Shown here piece after piece: positions 45,168-54,269 of a DNA stretch of 64,000 bases. The stretch is from Sphingobacterium composti (lineage in GTDB: Bacteria; Bacteroidota; Bacteroidia; Sphingobacteriales; Sphingobacteriaceae). Under the pieces are notes generated by a model that was not told the origin of the DNA, made no database searches, and saw only the letters and a list, made by a program, of their open reading frames with translations. Location: the NCBI RefSeq assembly GCF_009829075.1, contig NZ_WUQZ01000015.1, positions 1 to 64,000 of the forward strand, given 5' to 3'. How positions within the stretch are numbered: position 1 is the stretch's first letter; every line of letters starts with the position of its first letter. A program made the translations under genes and the position numbers.

Positions 45168-47783
45168 CTTTATATGGTAACGAATGCCAGAATAGAACAT
45201 TCTGCCCGTTAATGGACCCCATAACAAATTGGTGTCAAAATATTGCCCAAATGGTTGATCGAAAGCCAAGATTGGTTCTTTTTGATACATATTTGAAAGA
45301 TTCTCTCCACCTACATAAATTGTAAAGTTTTTGTCTTTACCGAATGATTTGCTAATCTGTGCATTCATCGTGATATAGGTGTCTGAAGATGAGGTTAGTT
45401 GGTATTCAGCAGGATTAGCAGTGGTTGATGGTAATCGTTTAGAACCAACAGTATTAAATGTATAGTCAAAACTCCATCCACTATGCATATTGTAAGCTAA
45501 ATTAACAAAACCTCTGTGCTTAGCTGTTAATGGCTTTTGTAATCTTCCCTCTTTGTAATCTGTTTGAACATCTAGCATTCTATAGGCCATACGAGCCTCA
45601 AAGTGAGGTGCTGGCATAAAACGGAACTCTGCTTGTACACTGTTTGAGAAAGATTTACCATCTAAATTATAGATAGAAATTGAACGGGGATTTTCCCAAT
45701 CTATTACAACTTGATTTTGGAAGTTGTTGTGAAACAATTCAAGGGAAACTCCGGACTCACGGCCGAATAATTGAAAATTTTGGTCAATGGTAATGCCTGT
45801 GTTCCAAGATACTTCGGGCCTTAAACCATAAGCATCTTCTTTGTTTTTTAATCCAGAATAATCTATAGTTCGTGAGGATGCTAGCATACTCATGTTTTCT
45901 GCAAAAATATTTGCTGTACGCTGTCCTCTACCTGTACTGAAGCGAATTGTATTACCCATAAATGGATTATATCTTGCCACAAAGCGTGGTGTAGTAAACC
46001 ATCCATATAGTGAATTGTAATCTTGTCTTAAGCCTATGACCATATCAAATTTTTCGATAGGGCTATAGGTGTATTCTGCAAATACACCGGAAACAGTTTC
46101 ACGTCGATCAAAATTGTTTGATTCAACGGTTTCTTTATAATTATCATAAGTCATAGAAGCCCCTACTTTGTATTTATGGGCAACTGTGCCTAATACATCT
46201 TGGAAGATTAGATTTGCATATCCGTTTGTTTGTTTACTATCATAGTTACGTAACCCAAAATAACTATCTTGTGTATAATTAGAAGCGGACAATTGTAATC
46301 CAATACTTCTTAACCTATTTTCAGGAAAAACGTAACCAATCTTAGCAAAACCTTCAATTCTTTCGTTATCAAATCCTAATCCATATACATCCGTTTTCCC
46401 CCTGTCCGTATTTTTATCAAAGTTTATCTGACCACCTGTACGATTGTCTTTAAGGTATTTAACACCAAACTGTGCAATTGTACCCCTGCCATTTTCATAA
46501 TGCCATCTGTTTATACCCGAGAATAAGTTACCAACAGGAATATCTCTAAATCCATTATTACTAAAATTCATGTTTTTATTGTACATGAAGTTGTCATGTA
46601 ATAGGAAGCCCACAGACCATTTTTCATTTATTTTCTGTGCTAGATTAAGGTTAAGATCTGTTCGCCCCATATTATTAGCATAAGCATTAAAAAATAATTT
46701 TTCAGAGTTGTGCGGCTTTTTCAATTCCACATTGATCTGTCCAGCCATGTTTTCATATCCATTCACCACAGAGCCGATTCCTTTACTTATATTAATAGAT
46801 TCAATCCAAGTCCCAGCAATACTATTTAATCCCAATGGTGTAGCAAATCCTCTTGGTCCAGGTAGATTTTCAACGGTCAATTGCGTGTAGATTCCACTTA
46901 GGCCTAGTAATTGAATTTGCTTGCTTCCTGTAACAGCATCATTGCTTACTACGTCTACGGAGACCGTAGTTTCGAAGCTTTCACTAAGGTCACAGCAAGC
47001 AGCCTTGAATAATTCCTGGGCTGTTAATATTTCAACTCTATTTGCGGATAAAGCATTTATATAACTAGATTTTTTGCGACGTGATACAACAACTTCAGAT
47101 AACACATTATTTTGTGCATGCACAACTAATACCTCGTGTAAATTTTTTACTTCAATGGTGTCAGATTGCATACCAGCGTAGGAAAAAATAAGGTTTTTAT
47201 TCCCTTTTTCGTGCTTGATTTTGAAGACTCCATTTTCATTTGAAGTGGTTTGCAATGCAGGTCCTTCAAGCCATTTTACATTTACATTGGAAATCGGAGT
47301 TAATTCAGCTTTGTTGTCTTCATTTACAACTACGCCCGTTATAATATGTTCATGATCGTGATCATCATCATGGGAGTCGGTACCGGTATGTTTTGCATGC
47401 GCATCATGATCATTCTTGTCTTTATCATCATGTTTATGATCGTCATCACCTAGTCTTTCATAAACACAGCATTCATGTAGATTTTTGTATACATCATCCG
47501 GAGCCCTGAAATTCGGCGTGTCGTGCCCTGCTTTTGCTATAGCTTCTTGGATTTGCGCTAATTTGATTTTTGTAGAATTGTATTTTACATTGATTTTATG
47601 GGTTTTCACATCCCATACAGCGGTTTCAACACCCGGCAGTTTTGCTGCTTTTTCAATTCTTTGTTTACACATGCCACAATTTCCAGCGACTTCAAAAGTC
47701 GACGTAGTATCTATTTGTGCATATATTGAAGTGGAGAGCACTGTAAAAAGTGCTAGTATTAATATCTTTATATATACTTTCAT
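45165..47783 (-). CDS. TonB-dependent receptor with N-terminal HMA domain and His-rich linker
   Basis: 872 residues, outer membrane. After a signal peptide (1-22) comes an HMA-type metal-binding domain with C36-G-M-C39 (about 26-90) and then an HECC motif. A His/Asp-rich linker (about 114-146, at least ten His) and a carboxypeptidase-regulatory-like domain (about 150-225) follow. The plug domain has AACCDLSESFETTVSVDVV and the beta barrel continues to residue 872, ending in YSGIRYHIK. HMA domains carry Cu+, Zn2+ or similar ions, so uptake or sensing of a metal is likely. The metal itself is inference. Confidence 0.9.
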   Translation of the reverse strand: MKVYIKILILALFTVLSTSIYAQIDTTSTFEVAGNCGMCKQRIEKAAKLPGVETAVWDVKTHKINVKYNSTKIKLAQIQEAIAKAGHDTPNFRAPDDVYKNLHECCVYERLGDDDHKHDDKDKNDHDAHAKHTGTDSHDDDHDHEHIITGVVVNEDNKAELTPISNVNVKWLEGPALQTTSNENGVFKIKHEKGNKNLIFSYAGMQSDTIEVKNLHEVLVVHAQNNVLSEVVVSRRKKSSYINALSANRVEILTAQELFKAACCDLSESFETTVSVDVVSNDAVTGSKQIQLLGLSGIYTQLTVENLPGPRGFATPLGLNSIAGTWIESINISKGIGSVVNGYENMAGQINVELKKPHNSEKLFFNAYANNMGRTDLNLNLAQKINEKWSVGFLLHDNFMYNKNMNFSNNGFRDIPVGNLFSGINRWHYENGRGTIAQFGVKYLKDNRTGGQINFDKNTDRGKTDVYGLGFDNERIEGFAKIGYVFPENRLRSIGLQLSASNYTQDSYFGLRNYDSKQTNGYANLIFQDVLGTVAHKYKVGASMTYDNYKETVESNNFDRRETVSGVFAEYTYSPIEKFDMVIGLRQDYNSLYGWFTTPRFVARYNPFMGNTIRFSTGRGQRTANIFAENMSMLASSRTIDYSGLKNKEDAYGLRPEVSWNTGITIDQNFQLFGRESGVSLELFHNNFQNQVVIDWENPRSISIYNLDGKSFSNSVQAEFRFMPAPHFEARMAYRMLDVQTDYKEGRLQKPLTAKHRGFVNLAYNMHSGWSFDYTFNTVGSKRLPSTTANPAEYQLTSSSDTYITMNAQISKSFGKDKNFTIYVGGENLSNMYQKEPILAFDQPFGQYFDTNLLWGPLTGRMFYSGIRYHIK

Positions 47784-47864
47784 ATTTATTTTCTATTATA
47801 TATTTTCAATAACATTTTATTATAGCCAGAGCTAAATAATTCCTATTCGTAATAATAGAAGATC

Positions 47865-48278
47865 CTAAATTCTAAATATGCAGTTTTGGAGATAAATGGG
47901 GGGGGAAGAATCAGTATAGGAATAAAGTAATTCTGTTGAATACTTTTTATTAATTTCTTGTATAGGGGTAATAAAATCCACAATCCACAGTAACTGTAAT
48001 ACAGCTGGAGACAGTTGAGGAAAAAGGACTTGATTGGTGTTGATTTTTTTATCGGTAAGTTGATTGATTTCTAGAATCGAATCTTTACAATCCCCCTTAC
48101 AGTTTTCATTTTGCTTATCCTCAGATTGGTGATGTTTTTTACAAAAGGGACAATTTTTCGTGTCTATTTGATTATAGAGACTAAGTAATGTCGCTTCTTT
48201 ACATTGGTGCACATAGATATTTCCGCCTAAGGAAACAAAGGTGAAGACAATGCACACAAAATAAATAAGTAGTCTCAT
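47865..48278 (-). CDS. HYC_CC_PP-type small Cys/His protein
   Basis: 137 residues. An N-terminal hydrophobic segment (about 1-20) is followed by H24-x-C26 (VHQCKEAT), a cluster NCPFCKKHHQSEDK then CKGDCKDS, and near the C-terminus a Ser-Ser-Pro-Pro followed by IYLQN. This layout fits the HYC_CC_PP family of Bacteroidota, whose members often neighbour metal-type TonB receptors. The frame extends upstream to a TTG at 48296; ATG 48278 is preferred. It is followed by the HMA-TonB receptor gene after 81 bp on the same strand, which supports a metal-related role. Function not established. Confidence 0.75.
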   Translation of the reverse strand: MRLLIYFVCIVFTFVSLGGNIYVHQCKEATLLSLYNQIDTKNCPFCKKHHQSEDKQNENCKGDCKDSILEINQLTDKKINTNQVLFPQLSPAVLQLLWIVDFITPIQEINKKYSTELLYSYTDSSPPIYLQNCIFRI

Positions 48279-48363
48279 TTCGACAAACTTAAGCAAAATA
48301 ATATTTATTTTTTTAAGTAAGTGTAATTTTTTTCTATATTAGAATTATTGAAACCGATGAATT

Positions 48364-48477
48364 ATGATGCACTTATTTAATGATCCAACTGTGGCTGTAA
48401 TGGGCATGCTAGGACTGGGAGTCGCTGGTATAGCACTGATCAAAGTCTATTCTAAAATTATTTCAAAATTACATTAG
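48364..48477 (+). CDS. Small membrane protein ORF (37 aa)
   Basis: An ATG at 48364 opens 37 codons to TAG 48475-48477. The peptide has a short polar start (MMHLFNDP), one Gly/Ala/Leu/Val-rich membrane segment (about 10-28) and a basic end (KVYSKIISKLH). A strong terminator follows 20 bases later, with no other gene in between, which supports a separate short transcript. I do not recognise a family. ATG 48367 is an alternative start. Confidence 0.6.
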   Translation: MMHLFNDPTVAVMGMLGLGVAGIALIKVYSKIISKLH

Positions 48478-48497
48478 AATCCAAAAACAGAATAAGG

Positions 48498-48527
48498 AAA
48501 CTCTAACCTATGTGTTAGAGTTTTTTT
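48498..48527 (+). terminator. Terminator after the 37-codon ORF
   Basis: The 10-bp stem AAACTCTAAC / GTTAGAGTTT has a 6-base loop and is followed by TTTT. It ends the short transcript and insulates the tonB gene. Confidence 0.85.
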
Positions 48528-48596
48528 ATGGAAATACTTGCAGTTAGACATCATATTGATATATAACAAATTTTATAAACCTTAATTGTTACTATC

Positions 48597-49460
48597 ATGA
48601 TGTTTTTCAAATCGTCGATTTATTCAAAAGATTGGATGGATATAGTATTTGCCAATCGCAATAGAGAGTATGGAGCTTATCAATTGAGACAAATGTCTGG
48701 TAAGGCTACTAATATAGCTTTAATTATTGTTTTTACAGTTGTAGGAGGTTTGTGTGGCATATCATTAATTGAAAAAGCGGAAGATGCACCTACACTTCTC
48801 ACTGATAAATTTTCACACACAATTACTATCGAGCATGAAGTCAATTTGCAAGAAGAAATTATTGAGATTAAGCCAGAAGAAGCGAAAGTCCAACAAATAG
48901 CGAAGGACGTTTCAGCAAAAGATCTAATAAAATATACTGAAATCAACCCTACAGATAAGATAAATGTAACGGAGGATATTGCAGCAGAGAGCGAAGTGTT
49001 GGATAAACAAAAATTACTTTCATCGTTTACTGCCAAAGGTCAGAAAGGGGGAGAGCTCATAGCTCGAGGTACTTTTGGGGTTCGTAAACAAGATGGAGGT
49101 TCAATTGGACGATCAATTGCTGATGAGGAAGGTACGGCTAAGGGAGACACATTTACGGCAGTGGAAATTATGCCTGCACCCACAGAAGGAATGCCTGCTT
49201 TTATACAATGGATAGCGACTAATTATACTTTTCCTCAAGCTGCATTGGACAACAATGTGAAAGGTGTGATACAAGTGAAGTTCATTGTAGAGAAGGATGG
49301 TAGCTTGAGTTCCTTTGAAGTGCTACGGGATATGGGGTTGGGTACAGGAAAAGAAGCCGTAAGGCTATTACAAAAGGCTAAGAAGTGGAATCCAGGTGTC
49401 CAAAATGGAAGGCCTGTTCGAGTGACATTCTCTCTTCCTATTCGATTAAGTATAAATTAG
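48597..49460 (+). CDS. tonB: Energy transducer TonB
   Basis: 287 residues. The N-terminus (SKDWMDIVFANRNREYGAYQLRQMSGKA) is typical of Bacteroidota TonB proteins that carry one membrane helix (about 38-58). A Glu-rich periplasmic linker follows, and the C-terminal TonB domain (about 200-287) has FPQAALDNNVKGVIQVKFIVEKDGSLSSFEV split over two strands and GVQNGRPVRVTFSLPI. TonB transfers energy from ExbB/ExbD to outer-membrane receptors such as that at 45165. No exbB/exbD is in the window. Confidence 0.93.
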   Translation: MMFFKSSIYSKDWMDIVFANRNREYGAYQLRQMSGKATNIALIIVFTVVGGLCGISLIEKAEDAPTLLTDKFSHTITIEHEVNLQEEIIEIKPEEAKVQQIAKDVSAKDLIKYTEINPTDKINVTEDIAAESEVLDKQKLLSSFTAKGQKGGELIARGTFGVRKQDGGSIGRSIADEEGTAKGDTFTAVEIMPAPTEGMPAFIQWIATNYTFPQAALDNNVKGVIQVKFIVEKDGSLSSFEVLRDMGLGTGKEAVRLLQKAKKWNPGVQNGRPVRVTFSLPIRLSIN

Positions 49461-49472
49461 GTTAGATTTTTG

Positions 49473-49509
49473 ATTCTGAAGAAGCATTATTTTTGCGCTT
49501 CTTCAGAAT
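49473..49509. terminator. Bidirectional terminator between tonB and the anti-sigma gene
   Basis: A 13-bp perfect stem (ATTCTGAAGAAGC / GCTTCTTCAGAAT) with an 11-base loop containing the stop codon of the minus-strand gene. Confidence 0.78.
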
Positions 49510-50677
49510 TTATTCGTATAAAAGTTGGGTGGTTAGGATCTTTATTTTCCCAAGTTGGTCCATTTTTAAGAATATCGATAATTACGGCATTCAGTTTAGG
49601 ATTTGATGAGGTTTTTATTTCAATGTTAGTAGGCTTCATTTGAGCGTCTAAATCGAAGGAAATATTTACATTATATGTTGTAAATCCTTTTTTATTGAGT
49701 TGAACTTTCATGTATACATTAAATGTTGCCCATCCACATGAAGGACTACCATTTTGGATAGGTTTTGCTACTAATGCATCAATTCCATCAGATGAGGATA
49801 CAATTCTTGCGTTTCCATGTTTTTTACTTGCAAGAGAATTACCCGTAATTAACACTTCACTTAATGTATTTTCAGATTGCTTTTCTTTCAAATCAACTTT
49901 ATTTTCTATAGTCTGGCGTGAAAGGACGGCCGAAAGATTGGCTTTGGTCTGTGGATCAAGATCCAAGCGTTGCAAATCAGCTTGAGTTTTCGCAATATTC
50001 GTATTTGGAGTCGGAGTTCCTGTTCCTACTTTTGCCGTCAAGAGTTCAGTTTGGGGACTTTTTGTTTCACTTCGTGGAGTTAGCTCGATTACCTCGGCTT
50101 CGTCTTTATTTAAATATTTAGGGCCTTCAATGACCACTTGCATTTTGGGTTTAGCTTGATATACCAATAGTTTCTTTTTAGCAATCGGCTCCGTAGAAAC
50201 GACTTTTGAAGACTTGTCTTGATTTTGTACCAGTGTATTTTCTTTGGTGATACTATCCTTGCCAGAGAATACTACTAAACTTGAGTCCGCAATTTCTGGG
50301 ATAACACTATTATTTTCTGAATCGTGTGGTTCAAAAGTTATTGATTCATCCCCAACTCGAGTAGCGGGTGAGTCATTATAAATAAAATATATTCCACCTA
50401 TTGTAAATAATGCGATTATTGATGCAGCGACAAAATATTTTTTGAGATTAAATACTTTAGCTTTACTATGTTTTGTAACGATTATCTCTATTTGGTCATG
50501 TAATGCAGCTGTCGGAGGAGAGCTTTTTAAAAATTTCTCTGTATCTAAACCTTCGATAATATCCATTAGCATTTCATCATCATGCATAGCACGCTCAATC
50601 TCATACATTTCTGTAGGAGAAAGTTCGCCATTTACATATTGACGTAGGTAATTGATATCAGAACTAAATTTGCTCAT
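49487..50677 (-). CDS. Membrane anti-sigma factor with TonB-like C-terminal domain
   Basis: 396 residues. An N-terminal cytoplasmic part (about 1-60, YLRQYVNGELSPTEMYEIERAMHDDE) resembles the sigma-binding domain of anti-sigma factors. One membrane helix (about 80-102) is followed by a long Lys/Glu/Ser/Thr-rich periplasmic linker. The C-terminal domain (about 310-390, FNVYMKVQLNKKGF... and ILKNGPTWE) resembles a TonB C-terminal domain. The start overlaps the end of the sigma gene by 14 bp, which suggests coupled production. It should hold the sigma factor inactive at the membrane until a signal arrives. Confidence 0.78.
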   Translation of the reverse strand: MSKFSSDINYLRQYVNGELSPTEMYEIERAMHDDEMLMDIIEGLDTEKFLKSSPPTAALHDQIEIIVTKHSKAKVFNLKKYFVAASIIALFTIGGIYFIYNDSPATRVGDESITFEPHDSENNSVIPEIADSSLVVFSGKDSITKENTLVQNQDKSSKVVSTEPIAKKKLLVYQAKPKMQVVIEGPKYLNKDEAEVIELTPRSETKSPQTELLTAKVGTGTPTPNTNIAKTQADLQRLDLDPQTKANLSAVLSRQTIENKVDLKEKQSENTLSEVLITGNSLASKKHGNARIVSSSDGIDALVAKPIQNGSPSCGWATFNVYMKVQLNKKGFTTYNVNISFDLDAQMKPTNIEIKTSSNPKLNAVIIDILKNGPTWENKDPNHPTFIRINSEEAQK

Positions 50678-51239
50678 CCGCTTTTTCCATGCAATTTTTT
50701 AAATTCCTTTTCCCATTTTGGATATAACTTTTCACATCATTCATCGAGAAACCAGTTATTTCAACGACTTCTTTATAGCATTTTTCATTGATAAAAAACA
50801 AATCAATGCTTATTCGCTGTTTCTCAGGAAGCTTTTCTATACAGTTTTCTAGCTGCGATAATCGTTCCTCTTTTTCAGCATAACTTTCATGTGGATGCAA
50901 ATTATTCGGAAAATCCACAAATTCACTTGTAGAAACTTCAAAATTATTTTTCCCTGCACGCAATTCCATTAGGCAAAAATTTTTTGCGACTACATAAAGC
51001 CATTTTGGAAAGTCTTGTATAGTTTGTTTTTTTACTTTGACTATGAGTTGCTCAAATAGTTGTATCACAGCATCCTTACTCTTCTCTTCATCTTTGAAAT
51101 AGCGTAGGCATACATAATATACCATCTCGCTATGTCGCGCGTACAACTCCCCCAAAAGTGATAAATCATTATCGGAAATATATTTTTCCAACAAAGATTC
51201 GTCTGTTTCTTTGCTATGAGATGAGCCATTTAGTTTCAT
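50664..51239 (-). CDS. ECF-type RNA polymerase sigma factor
   Basis: About 191 residues (ATG 51239; another ATG at 51248 is possible). Region 2 covers about 20-95 (LLGELYARHSEMVYYVCLRYF, KDAVIQLFEQLI and FPKWLYVVAKNFC). Region 4 covers about 125-185 (LPEKQRISIDLFFINEKCYKEVVEITG with FSMNDVKSYIQNGKRNLK). It directs RNA polymerase to a small regulon when released from the anti-sigma factor encoded directly downstream with a 14-bp overlap. The vWA protein gene 51326 is divergent, sharing the 77-bp promoter region. Confidence 0.92.
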   Translation of the reverse strand: MKLNGSSHSKETDESLLEKYISDNDLSLLGELYARHSEMVYYVCLRYFKDEEKSKDAVIQLFEQLIVKVKKQTIQDFPKWLYVVAKNFCLMELRAGKNNFEVSTSEFVDFPNNLHPHESYAEKEERLSQLENCIEKLPEKQRISIDLFFINEKCYKEVVEITGFSMNDVKSYIQNGKRNLKNCMEKADEQI

Positions 51240-51325
51240 AATCGGCATGAAAATAATTTTTTTTTCTTGATTATGGAAATTTCATTTTTTCTGCATCCAT
51301 TAGGAAAATTAAATAAGAATTTAAT

Positions 51326-53242
51326 ATGAAAAGACTAATAATATTATTTATGGTTTGTTTTGCTATAGTAGCGAAAGGACAAAATTTGATTACGATCAAA
51401 GGAAAAGTTTCTGATAAGGATACAAAATCAGCAATCGTTGGAGTATCGGTGGTATCAAATAATAAGAAAAATGTACTGACTAATGAAAACGGAGAATTTG
51501 ACATACCTTCTTTCAAAGGAGATACTCTAGAATTTCAGTATTTAGGATATGTAAGCGTTAAATATTTAGTTAATGATGCTAAGTCAATTAATATATTTTT
51601 GGAGAAAGATAATTCTCAATTGTTAGAAGAGGTGGCTGTCACCGGTTATGCTAAACTAAACAAGGAATCGGTAGTAGGTTCTGCTCCTCCATCTCAATTT
51701 ACAGATTTACTGCAAGGTCGAGTAGCTAGAATGAATGTACAAACTAATTACGGTACACCTGGAATCAGAGGAAGTTTAACAATAAGGGGAGTGGGAAGAG
51801 TAGAACAAAATACAGAATCTTATAAAGGCTTTGAGGAAAACAATTTTGTCAGTCCAATAAAAGAAGCTCTGTCTACTTTTGCGGCCGATGTAGATGTGGC
51901 ATCTTATAATAATGTGAAGAGATTTTTAAACTCAGGAGCTTTGCCTCCTGCAGATGCTGTTCGTATCGAAGAAATGATTAATTATTTTCAATACGAAATG
52001 CCGACGCCAGAAGGAAATAATCCAGTCGCTATAAAAACTGAATTATCACCTTCCCCTTGGAATGATAAACATCAACTTCTGCGTATTTCCTTAAAGGCTA
52101 AAGATATTCCAAAAGATAATTTACCTGCTTCTAATTTTGTGTTCTTGATTGATGTTTCTGGTTCGATGTATGACACAAACAAATTGCCATTGGTGAAATC
52201 ATCATTAAAGTTGTTAGTAGATCAGCTACGTGATAAGGATAAAGTGGCAATTGTAACCTATGCCGGCAATGCACAGATAAAATTAGAAAGTACAACCGGT
52301 GATCAGAAAATGAAAATTAAAGAAATTATCGATGGTCTTGAAGCTGGAGGATCAACAGCAGGTGGCGACGGCTTGAAAATGGCATATAATTTGGCTCGTC
52401 AAAATTTCTTTAAAAATGGGAATAATAGAATTGTGATGGCTACAGATGGCGATTTCAATGTAGGTGCTTCAAGTGACGCTGATATGGAGAAGTTAATCGA
52501 GAGAGAGCGTGAGTCTGGAGTAAATATTTCTATTTTGGGCTATGGCATGGGCAATTATAAAGATAGCAAATTGGAATTGTTGGCAAATAAGGGTCGTGGC
52601 AATTATGCTTATATCAATGATATTTCAGAAGCACGAAAAGCCATGATTTCTGAATTTGGAGGTACAATGTTTACTGTGGCTAAAGACGTTAAGATTCAAG
52701 TGGAGTTTAATCCAAAATACGTGCAGTATTATCGTTTGGTAGGATATGAAAATAGATTGATGGCTGCTGAGGATTTCAATAATGACAAAAAGATTGGTGG
52801 CGATATGGGTGTCGGGCATGTAGTTACAGCGATTTATGATATTATTCCTGTCGGTGTGAAAAGTGAGGAAGTAGGTTCTGTCGACCCATTGAAATATCAA
52901 GAAGCAAAACCGAAAAATATCTCAAATTCTTCATTAGAATTAGCAACAGTCAAATTCAGATACAAAGATCCAAATGGAGATAAGTCAAAATTGCAAGAGC
53001 AAATTGTGTTACACAATGATTTGAAAACTATGAGTGAGGACTTTAATTTTGCAACAGCGGTAGCTGAATTGGGAATGTTATTACGAAATTCAGCATATAA
53101 ACAACAAGCTAATTTTGATTCTCTTATTAAGCGCGCAAAACAAAGCAAGGGTACAGATGACGAAGGCTATCGTGCTGAATTTATCAAAATAGCAGAAAAC
53201 GCTAAAGCTTTAATGAAGAGCAATGATTTAGTTAAAAATTAG
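51326..53242 (+). CDS. Carboxypeptidase-regulatory / plug-like / vWA chimeric surface protein
   Basis: 638 residues with a signal peptide (1-18). Residues about 22-95 form a carboxypeptidase-regulatory-like domain (GKVSDKDTKSAIVGVSV). Residues about 100-160 match the plug start of SusC/RagA-type receptors (VAVTGYAKLNKESVVGS, DLLQGRVARMNV, RGSLTIRGVG). No barrel follows; instead there is a von Willebrand A domain (about 265-460) with an intact MIDAS: D276-x-S278-x-S280 (DVSGSM) and TDGDFN. The C-terminal part is YfbK/DUF3520-like. It is divergent from the sigma/anti-sigma pair, and a shared role in surface sensing is inference. Confidence 0.85.
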   Translation: MKRLIILFMVCFAIVAKGQNLITIKGKVSDKDTKSAIVGVSVVSNNKKNVLTNENGEFDIPSFKGDTLEFQYLGYVSVKYLVNDAKSINIFLEKDNSQLLEEVAVTGYAKLNKESVVGSAPPSQFTDLLQGRVARMNVQTNYGTPGIRGSLTIRGVGRVEQNTESYKGFEENNFVSPIKEALSTFAADVDVASYNNVKRFLNSGALPPADAVRIEEMINYFQYEMPTPEGNNPVAIKTELSPSPWNDKHQLLRISLKAKDIPKDNLPASNFVFLIDVSGSMYDTNKLPLVKSSLKLLVDQLRDKDKVAIVTYAGNAQIKLESTTGDQKMKIKEIIDGLEAGGSTAGGDGLKMAYNLARQNFFKNGNNRIVMATDGDFNVGASSDADMEKLIERERESGVNISILGYGMGNYKDSKLELLANKGRGNYAYINDISEARKAMISEFGGTMFTVAKDVKIQVEFNPKYVQYYRLVGYENRLMAAEDFNNDKKIGGDMGVGHVVTAIYDIIPVGVKSEEVGSVDPLKYQEAKPKNISNSSLELATVKFRYKDPNGDKSKLQEQIVLHNDLKTMSEDFNFATAVAELGMLLRNSAYKQQANFDSLIKRAKQSKGTDDEGYRAEFIKIAENAKALMKSNDLVKN

Positions 53243-53252
53243 AAAAAGTTTT

Positions 53253-53292
53253 AGAAAGTATCATCCTCAACCACATGAGGTATGGTACTTTC
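53253..53292 (+). terminator. Imperfect terminator after the vWA gene
   Basis: GAAAGTA..CCTCA pairs with TGAGG..TACTTTC with bulges around ACCACA; TTTATT follows. The stem is weaker than others in the window. Confidence 0.5.
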
Positions 53293-53296
53293 TTTA

Positions 53297-54193
53297 TTAA
53301 AGTCTATTATCTTTCTTCTTATAATTTGTCCATACAACTACAGAAAGAATAAATCCTACACCTAGCCATTGCAATAATGAAACATTTTCATGTAATACAT
53401 AGTAGGACATAGCAACAGCTACCGGCAACTCTACAGCACTTAAGATAGAACCTAAAGCCAAATCAATTTTGGGCATACCATAAGCAAATAGAAAAGGAGG
53501 TAATACCGTTCCAAATAAAGCCAATAATATTCCATATTGATAAATTTGTGCATCAACGTTAATCGATAGTAAGGAAACTGGTTGCAACAATAGAAATATA
53601 AAAATAAAAGCTCCGGATACCATCAAAGCACTTTTTTGCACTGGAGGGTAATCATTCCCGACTTTACCATTGACCATAAGAAAAATGGAATAGGCTAATG
53701 CTGCGAATAAACCATAAGCAATTCCAATGGGAGAAATTTCCTGAATTGTAGATTCTAATGCGCCGGTTGCAAATAACGTTGCAATCAAAATTAATATAAT
53801 ACCAATAAAATGTTTTTTAGTAGGCTTTTGTTTAAAAAATAAGTAATTAATCAATGCGCCAATCCAAATAAATTGCATCAACAAGACAATAGCGACGGAG
53901 GCGGGAACAAGTTCCACACATTTATAGTAAAGGACACTTACGATTCCAGTAGAAATTCCAGCAATTCCTATTTTCCAAAAAGGAGTTTTACGTTGGTATT
54001 TTGAAAAGTCAACTTTGCAAATTTTCATGATGATGAAAATTATCCACAAAATCAGCATTCCCAACATCGCCTGAACTCCTGTAACTTCACCCAAAGAAAA
54101 ACCTGCAGCATAGGCTTTTTTTACAAAAGTAGATAATATACCAAAACTTGCTGCCCCAATAAAGACAGCAATAGCGCCTTGAAATTGTTTCAT
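53297..54193 (-). CDS. EamA family (DMT) transporter
   Basis: 298 residues with ten predicted membrane helices forming two EamA repeats (about 5-140 and 150-290). AVFIGAASFGILSTFVKKAYAAG, LYYKCVELVPASVAIVLLMQFIWIG and LGSILSAVELPVAVAMSYYVLHE are typical. It belongs to the drug/metabolite transporter superfamily and probably exports a small metabolite; substrate unknown. It converges with the vWA gene and diverges from the NlpC/P60 gene. Confidence 0.9.
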   Translation of the reverse strand: MKQFQGAIAVFIGAASFGILSTFVKKAYAAGFSLGEVTGVQAMLGMLILWIIFIIMKICKVDFSKYQRKTPFWKIGIAGISTGIVSVLYYKCVELVPASVAIVLLMQFIWIGALINYLFFKQKPTKKHFIGIILILIATLFATGALESTIQEISPIGIAYGLFAALAYSIFLMVNGKVGNDYPPVQKSALMVSGAFIFIFLLLQPVSLLSINVDAQIYQYGILLALFGTVLPPFLFAYGMPKIDLALGSILSAVELPVAVAMSYYVLHENVSLLQWLGVGFILSVVVWTNYKKKDNRL

Positions 54194-54252
54194 GCTCCAA
54201 AAGTAGCTAACTATTGTGGATAAAAATAATTAGTTGATTCACAGTCTATGAG

Positions 54253-54260
54253 TAGTTTTG
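54253..54260 (+). promoter_or_regulatory. -7 element of the NlpC/P60 gene
   Basis: TAGTTTTG fits TAnnTTTG. A TTG at 54234-54236 is 16 bp upstream, one base shorter than the usual minimum spacer. The ATG follows 10 bp after the element. Confidence 0.5.
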
Positions 54261-54269
54261 TTATTTTAG

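Noticed and set aside
47784..47864. Riboswitch upstream of the metal TonB receptor
   Set aside because: Only 81 bases of AT-rich spacer; no cobalamin-type or other conserved riboswitch core is visible.
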